A stretch of DNA of 64,000 nucleotides from assembly GCF_004000885.1 (NCBI RefSeq), contig NZ_BIMC01000006.1, forward strand, positions 124,001 to 188,000. The letters are read 5' to 3'. Source of the stretch: Paenibacillus glucanolyticus NBRC 15330 (GTDB lineage Bacteria; Bacillota; Bacilli; Paenibacillales; Paenibacillaceae). Positions 34,055 through 43,425 of this stretch are shown piece by piece. The first letter of the stretch is position 1. Every line of letters starts with the position of its first letter. The translations under genes were made by a program, and so were the position numbers. The notes under the pieces are model-generated. The model did not search any database, was not told the origin of the DNA, and saw nothing but the letters and a program-made list of their open reading frames with translations.

Positions 34055-35119
34055 TCATTTTCCTCCATTCATGGCCTTACATTGTTTTCGGTATTCGGAT
34101 GGTGTAAGGCCATGATATTTTTTAAATGTTTTGCTGAAATGGACATAGTCCGAGAAGCCGACACGATAGGCCGTTTCCTGAGCGGATAGCTCAGGCTCCG
34201 CAAGCAGTTCCCTCGCTTTTTCCATACGGATCTGGACCAGGTATTTCACAAAGTTCATATTTGTTTCATTCTTGAAGGTACGGCTTAAATACGTCACCGA
34301 CATCCCCAGTGAGTCTGCCACCTCCTGCAAGGACAAATCCTCCATCGCGTAGTTCTCCTCAATGTATCGCTTGGCTTTCACAATATTGTGGTGAGCGCCA
34401 AGATTTCTGGAGCCCTTAATTAACTCAAGCATTTCCTGAATCTTCTCTGTCATTTGACGGCGGCAGGCAGCACGGTCATCCTGCGACCACGGGTGCTCGC
34501 CGATTGTCATACCCAGCACCAGGCCGCGTTCTTCAAGCGCAGACAGCAACTCCTGCATCAGCATAGGGGCATACTGTGATAAGCTGACTCCAACAGGTCC
34601 CATCGTTTCAAAATGGGTGACCATTTCATCGGTTAGTTCCAAGGCATCCTGTTCCTCAACAGACCACAGCAGCTCAGCAAGCCTGGTTTTGTATCGCTGC
34701 TGTGCAAGCGTCCATTCCGTTTGCCGGGAGAAACTCGCCTTTCGGTTATCGAGTTCCTTGCAGGCACGTTTAAGTGTCGTATGGAACTGTTCCGGATCGA
34801 TGGGCTTCAGCAGGAAATCCGACACGCCGTAGCGTATGGCCTGACGTGCAAATTCGAAATTATCGTGACCGGACAAAATAATGAACTGCATGTGTGCATG
34901 AGTTTCTCTGACCCGGCGGATAAATTCCAGTCCGTCCATTTCAGGCATGCAAATGTCGGTTACGATCAGATCCGGCCGGCTGTCCTCGAGCATCTGAAGC
35001 GCCTCAGCCCCGTCTTCCGCCTCTCCCGTGATCTCAACCTGGAGACCGGACCTTTCGACAAGCTTTCGCATACTCAAATGAATGGCATATTCGTCGTCAA
35101 TCATCATTAACCGGTACAT
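34055..35119 (-). CDS. AraC-type response regulator (YesN-like)
   Basis: A 354-residue two-component response regulator. The receiver domain (residues 1-120) has the acidic pocket MIDDE, phospho-acceptor Asp 55 in LIVTDICMPEMDG, and the Lys in FLLKPID. A linker of about 130 residues precedes a C-terminal AraC DNA-binding domain (residues about 250-350: IEENYAMEDLSLQEVADSLG, MSVTYLSRTFKNE, then GFSDYVHFSKTFKKYHGLTP). Such regulators switch on carbohydrate ABC importers; the divergent operon at 37160 is the obvious target. The ATG has GGAGG upstream and overlaps the kinase gene by 23 bases. Confidence 0.94.
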   Translation of the reverse strand: MYRLMMIDDEYAIHLSMRKLVERSGLQVEITGEAEDGAEALQMLEDSRPDLIVTDICMPEMDGLEFIRRVRETHAHMQFIILSGHDNFEFARQAIRYGVSDFLLKPIDPEQFHTTLKRACKELDNRKASFSRQTEWTLAQQRYKTRLAELLWSVEEQDALELTDEMVTHFETMGPVGVSLSQYAPMLMQELLSALEERGLVLGMTIGEHPWSQDDRAACRRQMTEKIQEMLELIKGSRNLGAHHNIVKAKRYIEENYAMEDLSLQEVADSLGMSVTYLSRTFKNETNMNFVKYLVQIRMEKARELLAEPELSAQETAYRVGFSDYVHFSKTFKKYHGLTPSEYRKQCKAMNGGK

Positions 35120-36965
35120 GATGTGCCTCCTCGCTAGTCATATATGGCAGCCTGACTTCAAACCGGGTGCCTTCATCAGGCACGGACTGCACAAGGTGCA
35201 AGCCATATTCCGCACCGAAGGTAAGCTGCAGTCGTTGATGGACGTTCAGGAGACCGATTCCGCTGGTGGGTTCCTCCCCCTCGTTGCTCCGTAATTCGTC
35301 TTCCGGATTCTCGGGAGTTTGCAGGATGCCTCTTATATGCCGTCTCTTCTCCGCATTCATCCCAATCCCCTTATCTTGAATCACGACGGCAAAATAGTGT
35401 CCCTCCGCACGGGTGCTAATCCCGAGGTAGCGGGGTTTCTTACCGCGGTATCCGTGGATGAACACATTCTCTATGATCGGCTGCAGCGTGAGCCTGACGG
35501 CCTTCACGCGATCCAAGTCTTGTTCATCCACATCTATATCGATCTGCAGTTTGCGGAACCGGGCACTTTGAAGATCCAGATAAAACTGGACATGCCTCAT
35601 CTCCTCCCGGAGCGGCACAACCGATCCGGCATGGCCGATATTGTAACGGAACATGTGGGCAAGCGCCCGCGTCATGCGGCTGATATCCATATGATCATCC
35701 GCGATGGCATATGAATTAATAATCTCCAGTGAATTGTACAAGAAATGCGGATTGATGTGGGATTGCATGGAGCGGAGCTCGGATTCCTTCTGCCTGATCA
35801 TAAGCTCCCGTTCCTTCAGCCGGGAATCGTGAACCTCCCGGATGAGCCGCTTCAATTCTCCCGTCATGCTGTAGAAACTCTGGAATACGGCAGTCATTTC
35901 ATGGTTGCGGAACCGGTTCATTTTGGTAGGAAGAACAAAATCGCCCCGCTCAACACGCGCCATTAATTTTTGCAGCATGGAGAGCGGCCTTGTCAAGGAT
36001 AAGGAGAAACCGCCTACAAGCGCCAATGCAATAATCATAAGCATAGCTGCGGCGGCAAGCGAGTAATTGCGCTGGGTGATCAATCCGCCGATAAGGTTGT
36101 TCAGCGGCAGGTCGGCGACGACCGTCCAGCCGGTGATCTGAGAGCGTTCATGCAGAACCATTTTTTCAGTGCTGGAGGCTGCGTCTTGATGACGGAAGAA
36201 GGAAGAGTTCTGGTTCTGAATACGTGCAAACAGCCCCTGTTCGACGATGGACCCAACCAGATTCGAGTCTGGATGGTAGATGACCTGTCCGCCTCTGCCC
36301 ATAATCCAGACGTCAAAGCCGCCCAGTGAATCGTTGGAGCAGATTGCCCCGATTTGCTTCAGGTTAAGATCAACAATCAACAGGCCTTTATAGAGAAATG
36401 AGGAGTTGTCGTACAGCTTTCGTGCTACGGTAAGGGCAGGGGTTTTTCCTACCCGGCTGAGGCCGATGATCTGGAAATCGCTGAATTGGTCCAGTTGTGC
36501 CTGGAAGGATAGATTGCGTTTGCGGATTTCACTCATATCAAGCAGTCCGGGCGCACTTTCGTAATCGGTGATTTGCCGCTTGTTATCGGCGACAAGCGAG
36601 ATGCCAATGATGTCGGACCGGCCGTAAATCATCTGGGCGAACAAGTCGTTCTCCACTTTAGTGGCAAGCTGAAAGTAGGCATACGGTGTGAGCTGGCTGG
36701 TCGAGAGAAATTGCTGGATCTGCGGGTTATGGATAAAGGGATAGGTGGAATTCTCCAGATTGGATATGTAGGAATCCAGAGACACATTCGTTTGCTCGAT
36801 AATGCGTTTGTTCGCGCCAGCGGCAAACTGTTCAATCGCCTCAGTAGAAGACTGGTACCAGAAGCTGCCCAGCAGAAAGAAAGGAAGGCCGATGAAGAGG
36901 ATGATCAGAACGAACAAGCGTTGATTAATGGTCAGATTACCGATGGATATTCCTTGGATGTTCAT
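35097..36965 (-). CDS. Sensor histidine kinase (YesM-like)
   Basis: A 622-residue membrane kinase. Two spans (about residues 20-40 and 305-325) flank a large extracellular dCache-type sensor; a HAMP domain (SLTRPLSMLQKLMARVERGD) leads to the His_kinase module with the phospho-acceptor His in QSHINPHFLYNSLEIINSYA and a C-terminal ATPase with N, G1 and G2 boxes (LTLQPIIENVFIHGY, VIQDKGIGM, SGIGLLNVHQRL). It should sense the sugar itself or sugar-loaded binding protein and phosphorylate the AraC-type regulator. ATG 36965 follows GGAAGG; the frame reaches 37061 without a site. Confidence 0.94.
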   Translation of the reverse strand: MNIQGISIGNLTINQRLFVLIILFIGLPFFLLGSFWYQSSTEAIEQFAAGANKRIIEQTNVSLDSYISNLENSTYPFIHNPQIQQFLSTSQLTPYAYFQLATKVENDLFAQMIYGRSDIIGISLVADNKRQITDYESAPGLLDMSEIRKRNLSFQAQLDQFSDFQIIGLSRVGKTPALTVARKLYDNSSFLYKGLLIVDLNLKQIGAICSNDSLGGFDVWIMGRGGQVIYHPDSNLVGSIVEQGLFARIQNQNSSFFRHQDAASSTEKMVLHERSQITGWTVVADLPLNNLIGGLITQRNYSLAAAAMLMIIALALVGGFSLSLTRPLSMLQKLMARVERGDFVLPTKMNRFRNHEMTAVFQSFYSMTGELKRLIREVHDSRLKERELMIRQKESELRSMQSHINPHFLYNSLEIINSYAIADDHMDISRMTRALAHMFRYNIGHAGSVVPLREEMRHVQFYLDLQSARFRKLQIDIDVDEQDLDRVKAVRLTLQPIIENVFIHGYRGKKPRYLGISTRAEGHYFAVVIQDKGIGMNAEKRRHIRGILQTPENPEDELRSNEGEEPTSGIGLLNVHQRLQLTFGAEYGLHLVQSVPDEGTRFEVRLPYMTSEEAHHVPVNDD

Positions 36966-37159
36966 CGTTCTTCCGCCTTCCTGGCATTGAAGTAGGGAAT
37001 GTAAGGAACATTGTAGCAAAAAAACACAAGTTGTAAATAAAAATACATGATGCCGCAGCAAGAAATCACAAGTGGGCTAAGAAAGCACATGGGCGCTGCC
37101 GATACTTATCAACTACAATCTCATTAATCCATTTCAATTGAATCAGGGGGCGAGGATTT

Positions 37160-38521
37160 GTGAAAAAGAGAAAAGGGTTCTACAGCTGGTTAACGGCCTT
37201 ATTGCTGATATCCATGATTGCTAGCGGTTGCAGCAGTGGCAGTGAAGGAAAAAGCGGGACATCGGCTCCCGGTACCGGAGGCGACGATGGGAAGAAAGTC
37301 GAAATCCTGCTCGGATATTATTCCAGCGACAGCTCCGATGCCAAGATGAAGGAGCTGATCGAACAGTTCGAGAAGCAGCATCCGAACATTAAGGTGAAGA
37401 CGCAAAGCGCGCCTTACGGCCAGTTCTATCAGAAGCTGGATACGCAGATTGCCGCCGGTCAAGCACCGGATGTGTGGCTCTCCGACGGTGTATACGTGAT
37501 GAAATATGCCCAACGCGGCGCGGCCAAGGATCTGACCGATTGGATAGCCAAGGATCTGAAGGCGGATGAATATTACGGTCTCGATTTCAACAAGGACGCA
37601 GACGGGCGCTATTGGGGCGTACCGCAGGGCATTCAGGTTGGCGTTCTGTTCTACAACAAGGATCTGTTTGATAAAGCAGGGGTCGCGTATCCTTCGGATG
37701 AGTGGACCTGGGAGGACCTGAAATCATCGGCTGCCAAGCTGACGGTGGATGCGGGCGGAAAAACGGCCGAGGACAGCGGTTTTGACGCCGCAAGTGTCAA
37801 CCAGTTCGGACTTACCTTCTTCAGCATTACCGAAGGCTGGTTCTCCGTGATGAAATCCTACGGCGGCGGTGCTCTTGATGAGAAGGCGGAGAACTCCATC
37901 ATCCATTCACCCGAGAACAAGCAGGCGTTTGAATGGATGGTTGACGGCATGCAGCGCGGAATCATTACGGATCCGGTAGATCTGAAGAGCTTCCAGAGCA
38001 ATACCGCCGTATTTCCAAGTGGATCGGCTGCCATGCGGATCGGCATTTACGCCCGGGTGCAGGCAGCGAATGAAGCGGGCCTGAATTATGATGTAGCGCT
38101 CCTGCCTAAGGGTCCGGACGGGAAGCGGGTATCTCCGGTGATTGCGAATTCATGGGTCATTAATCAGAAGTCCGGTGAGGAAAAAGCGGCGGCTGCCTGG
38201 GAATGGATTAAATACTGGGCTACGGAGGACGAGGTGCAGAAGCAATGGACCGAGCTTGGCGAAGCCGTGCCGGTGAAGAAATCCGTAGCGGAATCCGAAG
38301 TGTTCCTGAAGGCCGGAGAACAGCCGGCTAACCGCCAGGCATTCCTGGATAGTCTGGAGTTCGCGCAGACGCTCGACAACAATGCGGTGTGGGAAGAATG
38401 GGTCGGCAAATTCAATGAGAATGCGGAGCGTGCTTTCCTGGGCGATACTGGAATCGATCAAGCTTTAAGTGATGCGGACGCAGCTGTTCAAGCGGTCCTC
38501 GATGATTTCTATAAAAAATAG
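37160..38521 (+). CDS. Carbohydrate ABC transporter binding lipoprotein
   Basis: A 453-residue extracellular solute-binding protein, family 1 (MalE/UgpB type). The signal peptide ends with lipobox IASGC followed by a Ser/Gly linker. Family features include MKELIEQFEKQHPNIKVKTQ, YQKLDTQIAAGQAPDVWLSD, YWGVPQGIQVGVLFYNKDLF and FPSGSAAMRIGIYAR. It captures an oligosaccharide for the two downstream permeases; no ATPase is encoded here, which is normal because a shared MsmX-type ATPase usually serves such systems. It starts with GTG at 37160 behind CGAGG. First gene of an operon running to 45370, divergent from the two-component genes. Confidence 0.93.
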   Translation: MKKRKGFYSWLTALLLISMIASGCSSGSEGKSGTSAPGTGGDDGKKVEILLGYYSSDSSDAKMKELIEQFEKQHPNIKVKTQSAPYGQFYQKLDTQIAAGQAPDVWLSDGVYVMKYAQRGAAKDLTDWIAKDLKADEYYGLDFNKDADGRYWGVPQGIQVGVLFYNKDLFDKAGVAYPSDEWTWEDLKSSAAKLTVDAGGKTAEDSGFDAASVNQFGLTFFSITEGWFSVMKSYGGGALDEKAENSIIHSPENKQAFEWMVDGMQRGIITDPVDLKSFQSNTAVFPSGSAAMRIGIYARVQAANEAGLNYDVALLPKGPDGKRVSPVIANSWVINQKSGEEKAAAAWEWIKYWATEDEVQKQWTELGEAVPVKKSVAESEVFLKAGEQPANRQAFLDSLEFAQTLDNNAVWEEWVGKFNENAERAFLGDTGIDQALSDADAAVQAVLDDFYKK

Positions 38522-38550
38522 AACAAGGCTGGAAGAAAGGCGGGAGTGAA

Positions 38551-39516
38551 ATGGGCAATATGCTAAACGACAATGCAGCACTCAAAGCCGATCCGATGCC
38601 GAAAGGAAAGCCCGCCCGAAAACGGAAATGGGATCATGAGGGGAGATGGGGGCTGCTTATGGCTTCCCCCTATCTTCTCCACTTTATTATTTTTGTGGCG
38701 GGTCCTCTCGCTGCATCCCTGTACTTCAGCTTTTCCGATTACGATATGCTGAATCCGCCCGAGTGGAGCGGACTGGACAATTTCCGGCGCATGGCTGGCG
38801 ACTCGATGTTCTGGCGTTCGTTATGGAACACACTGTATTTTGCGGTCCTGTTCGTGCCGCTTCAGACCTTCCTGGCGCTTGTGCTGGCCGTAGCGCTGAA
38901 CCAGCGCTTGAAAGGGCTTAAATGGTTTCGAATGGCCCACTTTATTCCGGTCATATCCTCATGGACCGTCATCCTGTACGTTGCTGATGCCGTATTTAAC
39001 CCTCGCTTCGGTCTGGCGAACACACTGCTTGCCAAGCTGGGGCTGGCGGGGCAAGGCTGGCTGCAGGACCCGAAACTCGCCATTCCGCTGCTCGTTTTCA
39101 TCGCGGTCTGGAAAGGGATCGGTTATATCATGGTCATTTATCTGGCAGGTCTGCAGAGCGTTCCCGGGGATTTGTACGAAGCCGCAGAGATAGATGGTGC
39201 AGGGGCTTTGCGCAAATTCCGCTATATTACGGTGCCGTTGATCTCGCCAACGACCTTCCTGGTTGTTATCATGAGTACGATCTCCACGTTCCAAGCGTTT
39301 GAGCAGATTTACGTGTTGACTGGCAGAGGGGACATCAGCTCGGCGGGAGGTCCGAACAACTCCAGTCTGGTGATGATGCTGTATTTATACCGGGAAGGCT
39401 TCACATTTATGCGTATGGGTTATGCTTCCGCCATCGCCTGGGTGCTGTTCATGATTTTGTTCCTGTTGACGCTGGTACAGCTTAGAGCCCAGAAGAAGTG
39501 GGTGCATTATGATTGA
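38551..39516 (+). CDS. Carbohydrate ABC transporter permease (MalF/UgpA type)
   Basis: A 321-residue permease with six spans after a basic N-terminal tail (KGKPARKRKWDHEGR). The ATPase-coupling EAA loop is present as EAAEIDGAGALRKFRYITVP. It pairs with the next gene. The 29-base gap to the binding-protein gene has GGGAG before the ATG and no terminator. Confidence 0.93.
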   Translation: MGNMLNDNAALKADPMPKGKPARKRKWDHEGRWGLLMASPYLLHFIIFVAGPLAASLYFSFSDYDMLNPPEWSGLDNFRRMAGDSMFWRSLWNTLYFAVLFVPLQTFLALVLAVALNQRLKGLKWFRMAHFIPVISSWTVILYVADAVFNPRFGLANTLLAKLGLAGQGWLQDPKLAIPLLVFIAVWKGIGYIMVIYLAGLQSVPGDLYEAAEIDGAGALRKFRYITVPLISPTTFLVVIMSTISTFQAFEQIYVLTGRGDISSAGGPNNSSLVMMLYLYREGFTFMRMGYASAIAWVLFMILFLLTLVQLRAQKKWVHYD

Positions 39517-39573
39517 TCGAGTTGACAAGAGAACGCATCAGGGGAACAGCGCCAGAGCGAAGGAGGGACATGA

Positions 39574-40398
39574 ATGAGAAAAAAGCTGCTGGGAAAGAGT
39601 TTCGGATATGTACTGATCGGGATCAGCTCCCTGATCATGATCGTGCCGTTTCTGTCGGCGCTCATGAATTCACTTAAAACCTATAAGGAATATACAACGG
39701 TTCCGCCTCGCTGGATCCCCGAGGTGTTCCAGTGGTCCAATTACGCGGACGTGTTCAAGCTGGGGAACATTGGCGGATATACGCTAAACAGCATCTTTGT
39801 CGCGTTATTGTCTGTTATCGGCGCCCTGATCTCCTGCTCTATGGTCGGTTTTGCATTTGCGAGACTGCGCTTTCCGCTGAAAAGCGCGCTGTTCGTGCTG
39901 GTGCTCGGCACGATGATGATTCCGGCGGTCGTAATCATCATCCCGCACTTTATTATTTTTAATAAGCTGAACATGCTGGATACCCTCACGCCGCTGTGGA
40001 TCATCGAATGGCTGGCTCAGCCGTTTGGTATTTTCCTCATGAGGCAGGCTTTCATGAATATACCTAAAGAGTATGAGGAAGCGGCCAAGATGGAGGGCTG
40101 CAATCCGTTCCAGATTTATATGCGGATTTTTATTCCGATGGCCAGGCCCACGCTTGCGACGCTAGCGATCTTTACGTTCATGGGCAAGTGGAACGAGATT
40201 CTGACACCTGTCATTTATTTGACCTCCAATGAGAAGTATACGCTTCCCATCGGAATTCTCTCCTTATCCGGACAGTGGACCGGGAATGAGCAGCTTATGA
40301 TTGCGGCAGCACTGGTCAGCCTGGTTCCGATCCTGCTGGTCTTCCTGTTTGCCGAGAAATATTTTGTACAGAACCACAACATGGCCGGGATTAAATAA
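39574..40398 (+). CDS. Carbohydrate ABC transporter permease (MalG/UgpE type)
   Basis: A 274-residue permease with six spans. The EAA loop reads EEAAKMEGCNPFQIYMRIFI, and the N-terminus GKSFGYVLIGISSLIMIVPF, with LSALMNSLKTYKEY, is typical of the MalG-side subunit. With the MalF-type partner it forms the channel for the binding protein at 37160. AGGAGGG precedes the ATG. Confidence 0.93.
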   Translation: MRKKLLGKSFGYVLIGISSLIMIVPFLSALMNSLKTYKEYTTVPPRWIPEVFQWSNYADVFKLGNIGGYTLNSIFVALLSVIGALISCSMVGFAFARLRFPLKSALFVLVLGTMMIPAVVIIIPHFIIFNKLNMLDTLTPLWIIEWLAQPFGIFLMRQAFMNIPKEYEEAAKMEGCNPFQIYMRIFIPMARPTLATLAIFTFMGKWNEILTPVIYLTSNEKYTLPIGILSLSGQWTGNEQLMIAAALVSLVPILLVFLFAEKYFVQNHNMAGIK

Positions 40399-40455
40399 TA
40401 GTGTTCGTTCAACGATTCGAGAAGGTCTGGCACAGAGGAAAGGGTGAAAGAGAAG

Positions 40456-41322
40456 ATGAAAATAGCGGCATTCAGCGGATCACTCATTGATTACAGCATT
40501 CATGAAGCGATGAAGGTTGCGGCTGGGCTTGGTTTTGACGGTATCGAAATCGCGAGCCGCGAGCCGCATTTAAGCCCGGAGAGCTCCCTTCCGCGAGTCC
40601 GCGAGATGAGAAGCATTGCCGAGGGACACGGTCTGGAGATTCCGGCATTGGCAGGTTATATGGGGCATTTCTCGACAAGCGGAGATGCGGAATGTGCCGT
40701 GGCCTATGATCAGTTTCTGGGACTGCTTGAACGCGCGGTGGAACTGGAAGCGGACATGATCCGCATCTTTCAGGGAGGGCCGAATGCATTCCTGGCGGAG
40801 GACTATCATTATGCCAAGGCTGCTTACTGGATTCGGCGATGTGCAGCGGAAGCCCGTGCGGCAGGAAAGCGCATCGTATTGGAGATTCACAATCAGAGCC
40901 TGGTGGAAACCGCGGATAGCGGCCTGCGATTGTTGGATATGATCGGCGAGGAGCATGTCGGCCTCATTCATGACGCGGGGAATATGTACATCACAGACAC
41001 GGAATTTGGGGAAGAGTCGATTCGGCAGCTTGGAAGCCGCCTGTTCCATGTGCATATCAAGGATGAGAAGCGGATCGGGCAAGGAGGGGCCCCGGGGACA
41101 TTCAAGAATGTAACCCGTCACGGGGAAGAATTCTTCCTGCAGTGCCGGCTGGGTGAAGGGGAAGTGGACCACAGCGGGCTGCTCCGAGGGCTTCGGGAAC
41201 AGGGCTACAAGGGCTGGCTGACGCTGGAATGCGCAGCGCCTTATCCGCCGAAGGAACGGCTCGCTTATGATCTGAGGATCATCAGGGAGTGGCTGCAAGC
41301 TGTGGAGGTGTCGGCGGGATGA
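40456..41322 (+). CDS. Sugar phosphate isomerase/epimerase (TIM barrel)
   Basis: A 288-residue xylose-isomerase-like TIM barrel (AP endonuclease family 2 fold). Metal-site residues can be placed in VLEIHNQSLVETADSG (Glu, His), VGLIHDAGNMYI (Asp), FHVHIKDEKR (His and Asp) and WLTLECAAPYPP (Glu). Members isomerise or epimerise sugars or keto-inositols. In this operon it is followed by two Gfo/Idh dehydrogenases, so a 3-keto sugar or inositol-like intermediate is plausible. ATG 40456 is preceded by AAAGGGTGA; a GTG at 40444 is an alternative start. Its stop overlaps the next start (ATGA). Confidence 0.87.
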   Translation: MKIAAFSGSLIDYSIHEAMKVAAGLGFDGIEIASREPHLSPESSLPRVREMRSIAEGHGLEIPALAGYMGHFSTSGDAECAVAYDQFLGLLERAVELEADMIRIFQGGPNAFLAEDYHYAKAAYWIRRCAAEARAAGKRIVLEIHNQSLVETADSGLRLLDMIGEEHVGLIHDAGNMYITDTEFGEESIRQLGSRLFHVHIKDEKRIGQGGAPGTFKNVTRHGEEFFLQCRLGEGEVDHSGLLRGLREQGYKGWLTLECAAPYPPKERLAYDLRIIREWLQAVEVSAG

Positions 41323-42329
41323 TGGGGAACGGACGGAAATTTGGTATTATCGGCTGCCAGCATGCCCATATCGGCATATTTATTGAGGAGATGCAGGCGC
41401 TTGGATGGGAATGCGCTGGGTTATATGAACCGGACCATACGGTATTAGCCTCTTCACTTGCCGAGCGGTATGGTTTGGAGCTGATCGGGGATCGGGAGTC
41501 GCTGCTCGCCGATGATCAAGTGATGGTCATCGGCTGCGCGGCGATCAACCGTGAGAAGATTGACGTCATCGAGCTGTGCGAGCAGCGCGGTAAACATATT
41601 ATGATCGACAAGCCTGCAGTGACGGATCGGGCAGGGCTGAGCCGGCTGCACGGCGTCCTGGAACGCGGCAGGATCGAGGTGGGCATGATGCTGACCGAGC
41701 GCTTTCGTTCCTCCATGCATACTGTCCATCGGCTGATCCAGTCCGGCGAATTGGGGGATATCGTTCATATTTCGATGCGCAAGCCGCATCGGCTGAATCC
41801 GGTTACCCGCCCGGCATGGCATTTTGACAGAACGCAATCCGGCGGCATTCTGAATGATCTCCTCGTTCATGATTTTGATCTGCTGCGATGGCTGACAGGC
41901 CGGGAAGTGAAGACGGTATCCGGTTATCTGGCGAAGCATATCCTGCCGGAATACCCGACCTTCTATGATGCGGCAGGCGTTCAGGTGTTTATGGATGGCG
42001 GCATAACGGCACAGCTCTACGCAGACTGGCACACGCCGGCAGGCAGCTGGACCTGGGGAGATGGCCGAATATTCATTACGGGTACGTCAGGCATCGCGGA
42101 AATTCGGCTTGAAGGAGATCCGTTATTGTCGCGAGACGAGGTTGTGCTGGTTATCACCAATCAGGAGCTGCGTTCTGTGCCGCTGGAGGCGCCGCCGTTC
42201 TCGCTTGCGCAGGATTTCCTGAATCGGGTGGAGGGAGAACGCGGCTTGATCTCTCATCATGATATTTACACTGCTTCGGAGGCTACTGTAGCGGCAGACG
42301 AGGGAGCGCAGATCATCTGCCGGGAATAG
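41319..42329 (+). CDS. Gfo/Idh/MocA-family oxidoreductase 1
   Basis: A 336-residue NAD(P)-dependent dehydrogenase. The Rossmann start is degenerate (FGIIGCQHAHIGIFIEEMQA, with GxxH-type loop instead of GxGxxG), and the catalytic EKP motif appears as MIDKPAV, an Asp in place of Glu. The C-terminal half has ILNDLLVHDFDLLRWLTGRE, the active-site HDxD segment. Closest in form to the group acting on glycosides through a 3-keto intermediate. ATG 41319 lies eight bases after GGAGGTG and overlaps the preceding stop; a second ATG follows at once. Confidence 0.88.
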   Translation: MMGNGRKFGIIGCQHAHIGIFIEEMQALGWECAGLYEPDHTVLASSLAERYGLELIGDRESLLADDQVMVIGCAAINREKIDVIELCEQRGKHIMIDKPAVTDRAGLSRLHGVLERGRIEVGMMLTERFRSSMHTVHRLIQSGELGDIVHISMRKPHRLNPVTRPAWHFDRTQSGGILNDLLVHDFDLLRWLTGREVKTVSGYLAKHILPEYPTFYDAAGVQVFMDGGITAQLYADWHTPAGSWTWGDGRIFITGTSGIAEIRLEGDPLLSRDEVVLVITNQELRSVPLEAPPFSLAQDFLNRVEGERGLISHHDIYTASEATVAADEGAQIICRE

Positions 42330-42379
42330 GGAAGGCGCAGTCTTGCAGACCAGAACGTAATGGAGGAGGAACGGACAAC

Positions 42380-43408
42380 ATGACAGAGAAAAAGTCACCG
42401 GTAGGATTCGGTTTGATTGGCTGCGGCATTATTGCGGATATTCATGCCCAGGGCATCCTAAATACGGAGGAAGCGGTGCTTGCCGCCGTATATGATACGA
42501 AACGGGAGTCAGCCGTCAAGCTGACTGAGAAGTATGGTGGAGATATATGCGGCAGTATGGAAGAGCTGCTTGCGCGCGGTGATGTGGAGGTGGTCTGCAT
42601 CTGCACGCCAAGCGGCATGCATGCAGAGCAGACAGCGATGGCTGCGCAGGCGGGCAAACATGTGCTGGTGGAGAAGCCGATGGCGATCCGGCTAGACGAT
42701 GTGGAGCGCATGATTGAGGTATGCGCAGCGAACGACGTGCTGCTCGCCACCGTCTTTCCACGCCGGATGTCTCCGCAGGCAGCATATGCCCGTCAGGTCA
42801 TCTCGGAAGGACGGCTGGGAAAGCTCAGTTTATGCTCGGCGTATGTCATGCTTTACCGTGATCAGGCCTATTATGACAGTGCAGGCTGGAGAGGGACCTG
42901 GGCGATGGACGGCGGAGGAGCGATGATGAATCAGGGGATTCACACCGTGGATATGCTGCAATGGCTCGTTGGACCGGTTGCCTCCTTATCGGCAAAGGCG
43001 AAGGCGGTCCTGCGCCATATCGAAGTCGAGGATACGGTCATCGCGACACTTGAATTTGCGAATGGCGCGCTCGGCGTTCTGGAGATAACAACAACGGCCC
43101 GCGACGGTAAAGGGCAGCGGCTAGTAATCCATGGGGATAAGGGAGTGCTCGTCATTGAAGAAGATACGATTGTGTCCCTGGAGATCGAAGGGGAGCAGGT
43201 ACAGCTGCCCGAATTCGAGCCGTTCAAAGTAATACCTGACGGTCACCGTCTGCAAATTCAGGATATGGCGCATGCCGTACGCGAAGGGCGCGAGCCTGTA
43301 GTTACCGGGGAGGAAGGCAGACACTCACTGGAGATTATTCTGGGCACCTATGAAGCGTCCCGGCAGCGCAAGGAAATCGAACTGCAGACCGGAACGCCGG
43401 CATTGTAA
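42380..43408 (+). CDS. Gfo/Idh/MocA-family oxidoreductase 2
   Basis: A 342-residue dehydrogenase with an orthodox layout: cofactor loop GFGLIGCGIIADIHAQGI, VVCICTPSGMHAEQTAMAAQ, the catalytic Lys in VLVEKPMAI, and active-site GGGAMMNQGIHTVDMLQWLV. The presence of two family members in one operon suggests sequential oxidation and re-reduction of a sugar around an elimination or isomerisation step. GGAGGAGG precedes the ATG. The cofactor and sugar are unknown. Confidence 0.9.
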   Translation: MTEKKSPVGFGLIGCGIIADIHAQGILNTEEAVLAAVYDTKRESAVKLTEKYGGDICGSMEELLARGDVEVVCICTPSGMHAEQTAMAAQAGKHVLVEKPMAIRLDDVERMIEVCAANDVLLATVFPRRMSPQAAYARQVISEGRLGKLSLCSAYVMLYRDQAYYDSAGWRGTWAMDGGGAMMNQGIHTVDMLQWLVGPVASLSAKAKAVLRHIEVEDTVIATLEFANGALGVLEITTTARDGKGQRLVIHGDKGVLVIEEDTIVSLEIEGEQVQLPEFEPFKVIPDGHRLQIQDMAHAVREGREPVVTGEEGRHSLEIILGTYEASRQRKEIELQTGTPAL

Positions 43409-43425
43409 GAATGGAGGTAATCTAC

